Source of the DNA: Alopecurus myosuroides
Taxonomy: Eukaryota; Streptophyta; Magnoliopsida; Poales; Poaceae
Length of the DNA: 64,000 bases
Direction of reading: 5' to 3'
Assembly: GCA_028641055.1 (NCBI GenBank)
Contig: CM054062.1
Span: 235,488,376 to 235,552,375, forward strand
Below the pieces are notes generated by a model, which had not been told where the DNA came from, did not search any database, and worked only from the letters and a program-made list of their open reading frames with translations. Of the stretch, positions 22,802 through 34,064 are shown piece by piece. The position numbers and the translations under genes were made by a program. Position 1 is the first letter of the stretch. Each line of letters opens with the position of its first letter.

Positions 22802-24961
22802 ATGTCGCTTAGTGAATTAGTGCACGATCCCACATTTCATTTCGATGGCACAAACTATGATGTTTCGAAATTTCGTATGCTCATTTATTTCTGGGTCATG
22901 GACCCACATATGGAGCAAATTGTAGAGATGGGTTTTCTCCTCCAAAGGATCCTCAAAATCCAACTTTAGAGGAAGAGAAAAACTCATCTCTTGATGCTCT
23001 TGCTATTAATGCGTTTTTCCTTCTTGTGAGCCTTATAGTTATTAAGCCACTCTTTCCTATCTGGAATGCTCATGAGGTATGGACAAAGCTTCAAGAGAAA
23101 TATGGAGTGTCCAATATTAAAGAGGGTGATTGTTCTCCCTCCGTTTCCGTTCGTGATGAGTTCTCAACTTCTTATAATTCACCAACATGTGGAAAGCCAC
23201 AAACTAATGAGATGGTGAGTAGTGATAGGCTTTGCAATAATGATAGTGAGCTTATTATTGATGATCCTCTATCTCTATCTTATTGCCATGCCTCATCTTT
23301 GGACTTAAACACAACTAGCACCAAAAATATTTTACATGCTTGTGTTGATAGTCCTTGCATATCATGTCAACGTCGTGTGTCTAAATCTCATGATGATATG
23401 CTTGCTTTATCTTGTTCCCATGATAAAATAATTGTGTTTCCTCTAGTCTTTGTGTGGCTAACAATGTAAAGGAAACCCAACTCTCTATGGAACAAGATGT
23501 GGACTTGAGTGGTGCCTCAAGTAATTATCTATCATCATCTACCACCTTTTGCCTCATGGCCAAGGATTTAAAGGTATGTTCTACTTTGAACCCCAATATA
23601 TCTCATGATGATAGAGATTAGTAGATAGCTTTGTGGTTAGCTAGCCTTGATGGTGAGACCAAGAAAAATGTGAATGCTCTTCTAGAACAACTTGATGAGG
23701 CTAACTCTCTTATATATGAAAAGGAGGATATCATCATGACTTTGGAAAATCATAATGGTGGTCATTCTATCAAGGACAAAGAGCTTGAAAAGGCTTTTGA
23801 GAAAGAGCGTTCCCTTAGATCTTCTCTTGAAGAGAAACTATATAGTCTAGAAGAAACCTATGCGATTAGTGTTTCTAAGCTTAGAAGGGACAATGAATTA
23901 TCTCTTGCTCTTGCTAATGACCTCAAAACTAAAAATTATGATGCTTGTGCTACTAACTCTATTTCTTGTGAAGCATCCATATTAAAGGAGAATGTTGAGC
24001 TACGGGCTCAACTTGAGTTGCTAACTAGTAATTATGGGAAATTGGAAGAAGATCATGAAAAGCTCTCAAGATCTCATGAGAATCTTCTAGTCTCCCATGA
24101 GAGGCTAAAATTAGATCATGAGGCTATTTTAACTAAGGTAACATCTTGTGAGCCTCATGTGGACAAAGTCACAACCTCTACTCTAAATTATATATTGCCT
24201 TTTGCTAGTACTAGTAATTCATCCTCTCATAATGTGTCCACATCTTGTGATGAATTGCTTTCCTTGCCGTGTTGCCCTCTAGCTCTTGTGTTGATACTAA
24301 CCATGTAGAGGGAATCAAAGAGCTCAAGGCCCAAGTCACTTCCTTGAAGAAAGACTTGGAGAAGTGTCATAAAGGGAAGTCCACACTTGACAATTTGTTG
24401 AGTGTCCAAAAATCCCCCAATGACAAGAGAGGAATTGGATTAATTTCCAATTACAAGAACAAGTCCAAGGTAGACAAGAAGAAGGTCCATGAACAAGTCA
24501 AGAATTTTGCCAAGATTGTTTGCTTCAAGTGCAAGGTTGAAGGGCATCATGTTAGATCATGCCATTTGAAGAAGAAGCAACTTAGTGAGAAGCAACAAGG
24601 AAAGCGGCCACAAGTTCAACCTCAATCTCAACTTCAAGTTGAAGAAAGGCCTCTTCCCAAGAAGTCTCAAGCTAGTGCTTCTCAAGTTGAGAAATCAACT
24701 AAGAATAATGGAAGGAGTCGATGTTGCTATTTATGCCGTGAAAAGGGCCATCTTGCTTCTTCATGCACTAACGGTACATTATTCAACCCTATCATAATTG
24801 ATGATGTGTATTCCATTCGTAAGGATAATGTGGGAAATGTGTTTTCCAAATATGTTGGTAATCAAAGTGGTGTCAAGAAAAGAACCATTTGGGTTGCCAA
24901 GCCTATTGTGACTAACCTCTTAGGACCCAACTTGGTTGGGGACCAACAAGCTCAAACTTGA
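22802..24961 (+). pseudogene. gag-like protein with coiled coil and two zinc knuckles (frameshifted)
   Basis: The start region reads FHFDGTNYDVSKFRML, matching the N-terminus of copia-type gag (usual FDGxNYxxWKxRM). A missing base near 22935 shifts the frame. The frame from about 22936 continues through INAFFLLV and WTKLQEKYGV to a stop near 23467, and a further shift follows. From about 23631 a 200-residue region is rich in Leu, Glu, Lys and Ser and predicts a long coiled coil. After another shift near 24290, two CCHC knuckles appear: CFKCKVEGHHVRSC (about 24521) and CYLCREKGHLASSC (about 24724). The frame ends at 24961. No protease, integrase or RT follows. It probably acted as a nucleocapsid protein for particles supplied by another element. 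Confidence 0.75.
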
Positions 24962-24962
24962 T

Positions 24963-27900
24963 CAATAGGTGTTATTGGATACTTGGCTATATCATGAAGA
25001 ATTAAGGGATCTTCATCACTTATATTTTCCTCAAGCCAAGTCATTTGGATTATCATGTCTCTATCTCATATTCCATGCTCCTTCTTGCGGTAACTTATAT
25101 TTACATTTTATATATACATTGAAAGTTGCTTGCCCCTTTACATGTGTTGGTTTTGTACCTTGCTTGTATTTTGTATATGTTTTGTGCTTACTACTTACTT
25201 ATCCTTGAGTAATCTAGTATGCGTTTGTCGGTTCGCACAAAATGTATGTGTGAGTTTGCATTGAGCCTTATTGTATCTTGCTTGTATCTTATTTGGCTCT
25301 TTTGAGTGATTAATGGAATTTTCTATTTTTGGGGAATGATATGCCTTGGCACTTCACAATCCTAAAATGTATGTACATGAGCAATACCATTTAGTGTTGA
25401 TATTTCAATATTGTCTAGCCTCTATGTGGTATGTCATGCTCATGAGAAATTCAATTCTATAATGTCTATTAATCATCTCTAGTTGTTCTTTATTTGCCTC
25501 TTGTTAAAAAGATAAAGATTATCACATTATGGGGGAGTAATATCCTTTGTGCACATTACAAACCTAAAGAATGTGAACATTTGAGGTTTTGCCACCTAGA
25601 ATTGATATTGTCAATTATCTTGTTCCTATGTGGCATGTGTTCTCAAACAAGTTTCAATTTGCTTAAATGTTTTTATTTGCTCATCTTTTGGATCTTGTTT
25701 GTGAGAGAGTTTCTTGGTGCGGTTTTCCTCAAATGTGCACTAGTATGTATTATCTCGGAAACCGGTTGCTTCATGTTATATTAATCATTGCTTTGCATGA
25801 TCATTAGACTATTGAAGCCACCAAGAATATCTATTTAAGCATGGTGTTTTAATTCCTATCCTTTTCATATGCTTTTATTTTGTGAATATGATCATGAATA
25901 TCTATGCAACATACCACCGAGAAATAACTCCGTACTCCTTGTCCTTGACAAGTGATAATATTATTTGTGGTAGAATTTATTTATCATATTTTACTTGTGC
26001 TATTGCTTTGATTTTCATATTTATTTCCAAGCAATTGCTTTGTGCTCACTCCCATTGTCTTCCTTGCCTATTGAGAATCCCTTTGTTTTACTCGTATTTG
26101 TTTGGTGTTCTAATTGCTAAATCTAAAGCAAGGATCCCATTTGTGTGCATATTGTATTAAAATTCAAAATTATGAATAATGCACAAATCATGGGGGATCT
26201 TTCCTATATTATTTATAACACTAGTTTTCTTATTTTTTTCTTTAGATCTTTCTCAATTGGTATTTAATCCCGATGACGTGTCTTTAGGGAAGACAAACCT
26301 TTTCATCTTGGTACTTTGTGCCATAATGAAAAGTGTAGAGGGTTTGGTTTAGTTGTTGGAACCTTGCTCTTTGTGGGAGTTGGTTGTCTTACTCATTGCT
26401 TTATTTTTCAAATTGATATATTTTGGATATTGGACTTCTTTTCGTTAACGAATCTTTCTTTTGATATCTCTTTTGGGAGTTCAATGTCTCATTTCTTGTT
26501 GTAACTTTTAATTGGTTTCTTTGAAGTGTCAATTGGTTCTTTGTGATCTCGTTTTCACTTGTCTTTTGGTTCTTGAAAATCTTTGCATGCATATTTACTA
26601 AAATATTTGTTATGGCATGCTTACTTTCTTTGATGCAATATATAGGGTAAACTCCACCGAATCCTAAATAGGCTAAGATGTGCATGAAATTAAATTTATA
26701 TCTATATGCACATATTTATGTGGAGCTTATCCTATGTATTGTAGTTTGTCTAACTACTTTGCATCCAATGTGTTTGGGGACCATTTTGTGCTTAAATGTG
26801 TTTTAGGTACATTTGAGATGCATTGGATGCTTGCCTCATTCTCAAGGAAGGTGTTGTCACCATGATCTTATCGGAGTCAAGCTAGGATGATGGATTAACT
26901 CTTATCCACAACAACATCTCCAATGCGATCTTTATAATGAGTATCTCTCATGCACACTATTCTTGTATTCAACCTTGTGTAGGTTGCATCTTGGCATGAA
27001 AATTCTTTATTTGTAAAATTATTCTCCGTTTGTGATACTTGATTCTTCCAAAACATTGCAACTATCTATTTTTACCTTATTTTTATTTTTGATGTCTTTG
27101 GTGTGTTTGTCTTGGAAATTTATTTATCCCCATTTAAGATAAAATTGAGCTATGTGCTATGCTTTCAATAAAAAAAATCTTATTGGTGTATTTATGACTT
27201 TCTCTGGGATATCATGTTCTTCACTTTCGTAACTATTTTGTGTGTACATGCTTCTTTGTGGATACATATTATCATGATTTGTGTCCACTTAGAAACTTAT
27301 ACACATGAGAGGAGTTACATCTCTTTTTGGTATCCTATTCCTTTGGAGTCCACCCTTCTTATACCCTTTTCATTTTTGGTGACTCCGGAAAGTATTGTCC
27401 TTATGAGTGCTTGTCTTATATTATTTTATATTGCGCACTCATTTGTTTTTGAGCTTTTTGTTGTCTCTCGTTCTTACCTTGGTGGGCATGTTGGTTTCCT
27501 TATGTATGGTTGAGCCTTGTCTCATGGTGTTCCGTTCATTTGGTATCTATTTGCTCAATCATTCATTTATTTTCTTCAAGTGCTATGCCTAGTTTGCTTT
27601 TTATGCTCTCTTGCACTTGTTTTGTGTTTTAGAGGATATTGGGGAATGATGATCCCATATTTGTGCACTTTGTATTCAAATGCAAAAACTCTCAGTAGTG
27701 CATGAACATTGGGGAGCTTCATGATTTTCTTTAGAACACTATTTTGCTAAAATCATAAAATCCTTGGTTCCATTGATTTTTCGGATCCTTTGTTTGTGCT
27801 CCTCCTCTTGGAATAAGTGTTAAAGGAATATAATCTTATTTGCAATCTTTGGATCCTCAATATAGTTTGATCTCCCCCCATCTATTCGTCGTTGAATATG

Positions 27901-28162
27901 CATTTGTTTTCACTCATATTATGAGAAATGCAAAAATTGTAGGGGAGCTCTTACTATATTGGCCTTCTACATTTTTCCGCCCATTTCGGCAATGGATTCC
28001 AATGGGGGAGAAGTTTAGAGGGTTTAAGGGAATTTGATTTAATACTTTGGTTTTGTTCTTAAGCATTTTTGCCTTCCATTCTCATGCATCCATGTGTATT
28101 GCTTTGCATGTTTTCTTAATTCATTATATAAACCCTCGTAAAAGGGATTGTCATCAGTTACC
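24963..28162 (+). other. 3' noncoding internal domain of the copia-like element
   Basis: About 3.2 kb of T-rich sequence with no supportable ORF. Short G-rich motifs like the polypurine tract recur (25528, 26189, 27699, 27941, 28001). No pol homology is visible. Confidence 0.55.
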
Positions 28163-28176
28163 AAAATGGGGGAGAT
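28163..28176 (+). other. Polypurine tract of the copia-like element
   Basis: AAAATGGGGGAGAT ends directly at the TGAAAG of the 3' LTR. Confidence 0.8.
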
Positions 28177-31100
28177 TGAAAGTGCATGGTGCCCCACGTG
28201 TGGTTTTGGTAATTAATGACAATCCTTATGGACTAATAGTTTCATTGAGATATCCTTGTAGGTTTGTCCATTGGAACCACTTGAACTCCATGTGTTAGAT
28301 TCAAGGTTGGATGCCATCAAGATCATTGCTTATAATGAATATATTTCATATGATCAAGAAGAAGAATTGCCATGATATTATTGATCATATTGCAAGTATG
28401 TCTTGAAGAAGGAGATTGTGTGAACATTCATGTTTACCTTCAAGACATCATCATCATGAATAAAGAGAAGATACTTAGTTGATTAAGTTGAAGTGCAAGT
28501 TCAAGATGAGCATCAAGAAGAGTTCTAATGCTTGATGCTTTCCACCCATATGGAGATTATTATTAAGTAAATATGGACATGTGATGTAACGCCCGGGGTT
28601 CCCCAAATAGATTGTTTGCTCTTTTCTGTTCTCTCGCATCGCATGGCATTGCTCATCCTCATGCATCATCGTGCACTCAAAACATTTCTCTTGCAAATAA
28701 TTAAATTGCCAACAAATATTGTTTTCTAATATTTTTTTTAAAGAGGTGTTGTGCCTCAAAACGTTTCTTTTTCCTTTCTTTCTATTAAACAGTTTTGTCA
28801 AAAAAAAAAAAGGATTTGAGGGCCGGCCAGCCCACAGGCCAACCGGCCTGTTAACACACCCCAAACCCTAACTCTACACGCACGCACGTGAGGGCAAGGG
28901 GATCGATCGATGCCCTACACCCAGCGCCGCCTCCCTGCTCCTCTCGCTCTCTGCCTCCTGCCCCTCTCTCTATCCACACAGAAACGCACGCACACGACAC
29001 ACACACGCACACGACGCAAGAAGGGGATCGAACCCCACCCATCTCCTGCCTCCTCCCATCAAGCGCCGCCAGGGGGGCGAGCCCAGCGATCCCGTCTGCC
29101 TCCCAACCTCCTCCTCAACCCGTTCCCCCTCGCCTCCCTTCCTCGCTCGCCATGGCCAGGAGGCCATGCCCCGCCGCCGTTCGTCTCCTCCTCCGGCCTC
29201 TTCTCCGACCTCCTGCCCCACGGCTCTCCTCCCCCTTCCCCGAGCTCCGGCCACCCCCCTCCCGCGCCCGAGACCGTCTCCCTCGTGTGCGCCGCCACTG
29301 CCTCCTCCCGTGGCCTCCTCTCCATGGCCGAAAGTCGCGCCCCTGTCGCCGGCATCCTCTCCTCTGCTCCGGCCGTCGCCCCCTTGTATCCACGGGCACG
29401 GTGCTGCCCCGTCGCCCTCCTCTCTCTGCTCACTGCCACGGCCGGTTACGCCGCCTCGGGTGTCCTTCTCCGGGCAGCGCGCAGCTGCTGCCGTGGCCGA
29501 CGGCGTCTTCACCGTCCCTGCCCTCTTGGTGTTCGACACAAGGCCTGCGAGAGGTTTGGTGCTCCGTGAGCACCCGTCCGTGCATGTGTTGTGTTTGCTC
29601 TAGCCGAGGCCTTCGTGCCCGTGCCCGGTACATGACCACCATCGACAAGAACACCCTCGACCACGAAGGCTAAAACATCGTCAAGATCTTCGGAAGATAG
29701 CACACCAAGCTCGTCGACGATGCATCAACAATAACCACCGTGAACGACTACCGCCGCCCCACATGTACCTCGTCGACAAGATCCGCCACGACGCCATGAC
29801 CGACGACGGCCGTGGGAATGTGTTTGACTCGAAGGTCGAACATCGACCATCGCCAAGATCTTCGAAACGAGAACGAATACTGCCGACCTACAAGTACCTC
29901 GTCGCCGATGCGCCAAGATCCTCGCCGTGTCCGCGTTGTGTTGGTCGCCTTCGTGCGCGCCATGAAGACGGGAACCGCCATGATCTCCTACATGGATGCG
30001 ACGAGTACCTCGACCACGTCTACTTCCTCTTCGGACCTCGATGAAAAGATCGACAACGACCACCGATGACGTGAACGACTACCTCGGCTACGGAACGAGA
30101 ACGACTACTTCCACTACTTCCTCGACGTCGACTACTTTCCCTACGGTCCGAAGATCTCGCCTTTGTCTCCTTCCTCTACGGCGTTGAATCCGAAGATCTC
30201 TTTCCAACGTGCGAACCCAAACCCTAAATCCCCTATACCTATACGCCCTATTTTCTACAACATGCAATCTATTTTATAAATATCATATCATCATGTTGCT
30301 TTGCATCTTGTGGGTTCAGGGTATAGTATTATCACCTAATAATTAAATATGGAATGTGTTGGGGTAATTAATTTAAATTGTGCCCTATTCCATTTAATAT
30401 TGAATAGATCACCCCTTCCTCGCTTAAAGTTGTTAATCAACATTTAATATGATGGGTAGCTAAACAATTTGAACCATAACTATTTGTCCGGACTCCGGTT
30501 CCGATTAAATTTCCTAAGTTGCATCTGGTGTTGCATCTTGCCATGTCATGCATATAACAAAAGGATCATGCTGAATCTTTTGCCGTAGTAGTAATTGTTG
30601 CATCCGGTGTTTCTTTTAGCTCTTGCTTCTTCTCGGATAGGACGTTGAGACAATGTGAGCAACGACAAGTTCTGTGGATGTACCTCTACTTGCTGGATCT
30701 CAGGAAAGTATACTCACTTGCTGCCTATGGCTGCCTTTCATCACTTGTTACTGATTCTTCCCGTTGCCTTTATTCAAGCCTTATGATTCGATGCTTGTGT
30801 CTCGATCCTATCATATGTTTACCTTGCAGCTATGATATAGCCTTCCTTCCACTTCCTATCAACTGTTGTTTGTTTACCTTGTTGGCCCTAGTGTCGTAGT
30901 TGCATGCTTAGTGTTGTTTGCGCCCAAGTCTTGTTGTTCGTCTTATCACCTGTTTAGTTTGATAGTTGGGTTTCAATTCAATCAACAACATGTTAATGTT
31001 TTGGCTAATAATAATTGATGATAAGGCACCGACAGGAGGCCCGGCGTGGTTTTGAGGCCTGCTAGTGTCGACCCTAATTAGGAAAAGGGTCTTGTCCTCC

Positions 31101-34059
31101 GATCCATGATGAGCGCACTAACCGCATGTGGGAAGCGAGTTCGCATCTCGTCCAAATCGCCACACTTAGTTCGGGCTTTCATTTGATGCATGCATATGCA
31201 GGTGCGAACCCTTGGCGCCAGGGTGGAACTTTTGTAGTCGGCATTTAGGGCGGCGTGGTCTTCCAGTGCTATGAGGGTCCCCCTTTTCTTCGTGGGGGCT
31301 CGATTAGCCGCGCACGCACAGCATGTGGTTCTTTGGGCTTGATGCGAAGAAGAGTTGGGTTGTGTTGAGTGCCTCGCTTGGTGGAAGGGCCTTTCCATCT
31401 GGCGGGTCATTCTTACGTGTACGGCCAAATTGGTGCATCCCTGCAGGGTTAAATCTTCTCGAGAAGCCGTATTGTCCGCGGTTATGGATGACTTGGTGAA
31501 AGTGCTGGCTAACAAGTACTCAAACAACTTACACTTAACGATGATAACTTGACTAGTAATATAGATTACCTCCACCATAAAAATGAATGTCACCTTAATC
31601 AACCGTGTGAGTTTCCTTGGGTTGCTTCCTTAGTAGGGGGTAACATTGGATGGGTATTGTTTGGTGAGTAGTTGTAGTTGGTTCTGATACGCTATCTTAT
31701 CCCTTTCTTTTAGCCGGATGTTGTAGCGCGTCTCTATAGTTAGTTAGTGCAGCCAGCTGCCGCTTCTTTGCAATAATCCCTTCCTTTCCGTTGTACCCAA
31801 AGTATTTGTATCTTGTGATGATTGGTTACGTTGTTATATTGTGAGTATGGTTTATCCACTTGCCAGTACTTAACCGTACTGACCCACGAATCCATTTCGT
31901 GGCTGCATATTCCACATTGCAGTCAACAGGTTGAAGTCTGACGACGTTAGCTTGGGAATCCCTTCGGCTTGGCCTGGGCAGGGATTGGACGCCATCGGTT
32001 ATCTTCAGGACTCTTAATCCAATTTGTATCTTGTCCGTAGTCGGACACTATGTTGTTTTCTTCCGCTGTTATTTGGATCTTCATTGTATCAGTTGTATCC
32101 TTGACTCGTTTGAGTCGTCTTGTATATACCTCCTCTGTTGTTGTTGTGGATTATTCGTGAACTGTTGTAATGTTATCACAAGTGGCAACCTGAAATCGGT
32201 TATTATGTGGATTTTGGCGGAAATGCTCAAATCTGCATAGTGCCCGATCTCGGGGCGTCACATGTGAGAAGCTCTCCCATATTATATTATGGGAGGGCAA
32301 TTTACAAGTCTTCACAAAGCGAAGCGCAATCAAGAAAGGTGCTCCAACTTGAGGTGATTAAGATTGTTATCATCTATCTCAATTGGAATGCGCAAGACAA
32401 ATGTGACATTGATAAGATTTCTATTTTACCGGTCTCATGATGTTAGTAGGGAGACCGGGTTATAGGATACATAACCATTCTATCAAGAGGGGCTCTCGAA
32501 TGAGTTGCTTGATCGTATCGTTCGTAGAGAGCTCAAACCTTTGCATCTTTGGCATCATCTTTCTTGGTTATTATTTGGGTTTTCTCCATGTGTGGTTTTA
32601 GAGCTTGTCTTGTTCTTCATGTCAAGCTCAAGTTCATCAAAAACGGATTTCGTACAGAAAACTTATTGTGTTTTTGTTATTGGAGGTTTTGCCAGTTCCT
32701 ATCTTATAGAGAGGTCTAGACTTTTCCCATTTGATTTTATTCTCCCTTGTTGTACTATGATGTTTCACTGCATATTCTTGTAGTGTTCGTCGCTGCGATT
32801 TCAACGAGCCCAAGAACGTCGAAAACGGAGTCCGGATGCAAAAGATATGACCGTTTTCGTATCAATGTTTTCGCAGTTTTCACAAGGGGCGGAAATTTCC
32901 GGCCAGGCCGGAATATTCCGGGGCAAATATCCGGTCTGGCATCAGTGGGCGGGCAGTCGCGCTCCAAGGGGTCCTAGGTCGTCCGGAAATTTCCGCCCCG
33001 GGAGGCCGGAAATTTCCGGGGTAAGTGAAAAATTTCCAATCCGGACGGCCCTAACAGCCATATTTTGTGGGAAGCTATAAATAGTATTCTTCTTCCTCAA
33101 GAGGACGCTGCCAACCCATTTCCTCTCTCCTCCATTGTTGACCTTCAAAAGATTTGATTTCTCTCAATCCCTCCAATGATTCTTGCCCATTTTTAAGGAA
33201 AAGAGAGAGGAGATCTAGATCTACTATTCCACCAATCAATATCTCCTCTTAGTGAGGAGAATCCATTGGATCTATATCTTGGGATTCATTTATTGTTTTC
33301 CTTGTTCTTCCTCCTTCCTCCGTCCATAGCATTAGTTGCTTTTGTGGGATTTGGGAGAGAAGGACTTGATCACTTTGTGTGTTCTTGCCATTGCATTAGG
33401 TGCATCGGTTTGATTTCCCCACGGGATTCGTGAAAGAGAAGTTCGTGAGCTTGCTACTCTTGGGTGCTTGGTCACCGGAGAGATTGTTCCTCTTGGGTGT
33501 ATTGAGCACCCTAGACGGTTAGTGCTTGGGGCTTCCACTTTGTTGTAAGAATCTTCGTTGAGAGCCTCCAACTTACTTGTGGAGATAGCCTCAACCTCGT
33601 GTAAGGTTTGATCACCGCCTTCAAGACGACCTCATAGTGGAAACGAGAATCTCCCTCACCGGAGAACTCAAGGAGAATAAGGTACGCACATCCGTGCTAT
33701 TGAGGAGCGCCTAGGTGGCTCCCCACCTCCCCAACGAAGACGTACTTCCCTTGGGAAGGAACTTCGGTAATCACATCGGTGTCTCCTTGTGCTTTGGTTA
33801 TTTCTATATACTCTAGCTCGTTACTTCTGCATTTACCTTTGTGATAGCCATCGTGCTTGAAGTCATCTTTCTTGCTATCACATAGTTATATATCTTGCCT
33901 AGCATAAGTTGTTGGTGCACATAGGTAAACCTAGCTTGTACAAGTTTTGTGCTTGATAAATTAAAACGCTAGTTTTATTCCGCATTTATTCAAGCCTAAA
34001 CCGTAATTATTTTAAATCTCCTATTCACCCCCCCTCTAGGCGTCATCCTTGTACTTTCA
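28177..34059 (+). repeat. 3' LTR of the copia-like element, split by a solo LTR
   Basis: Matches the 5' LTR with few differences. It is interrupted after 28584 and resumes at 32263. Net length is about 2200 bases. Confidence 0.9.
28585..32262 (+). mobile_element. Solo LTR of a Ty3/gypsy (Tekay-like) element, 3.68 kb
   Basis: Starts TGTAACGCCC and ends GGGCGTCACA, so its ends are inverted repeats. It is flanked by the 5-bp duplication TGTGA (28580-28584 and 32263-32267) inside the 3' LTR of the copia-like element. There is no PBS, polypurine tract or coding domain. Its AT-rich/GC-rich layout and a conserved block at 31448-31494 resemble the chromovirus LTR (9337-9382). It is a recombination product of a once complete element. 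Orientation is taken from those similarities. The GC-rich part at 28870-29700 opens many overlapping ORFs on both strands that I do not regard as genes. Confidence 0.85.
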
Positions 34060-34064
34060 TTCAC

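Larger units (their letters stand above)
20546..34059 (+). mobile_element. Copia-like gag-only LTR element with 2.2-kb LTRs
   Basis: LTRs start TGAAAGTGCATGG and end GTACTTTCA (5' LTR 20546-22746; 3' LTR 28177-34059 with a nested solo LTR). Without the insert both LTRs are about 2200 bases. An initiator tRNA-Met PBS follows the 5' LTR, and a polypurine tract precedes the 3' LTR. The flanking 5-mers TCCAC and TTCAC differ by one base and are probably the aged target duplication. The internal 5.4 kb encodes only a gag-like protein with two zinc knuckles, so the element is non-autonomous. The gag start (FHFDGTNY) is copia-like. Confidence 0.88.

Noticed and set aside
28870..29020. CACACACG-rich stretch, considered as a tandem array or CRISPR-like repeat
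   Set aside because: A simple dinucleotide-like stretch in a plant LTR, with no spacers or repeat units.
28888..29703. Long overlapping ORFs on both strands (up to 261 aa)
   Set aside because: They lie in the GC-rich part of a solo LTR, overlap in several frames and are low-complexity Pro/Arg/Ser-rich. No domain is recognisable.
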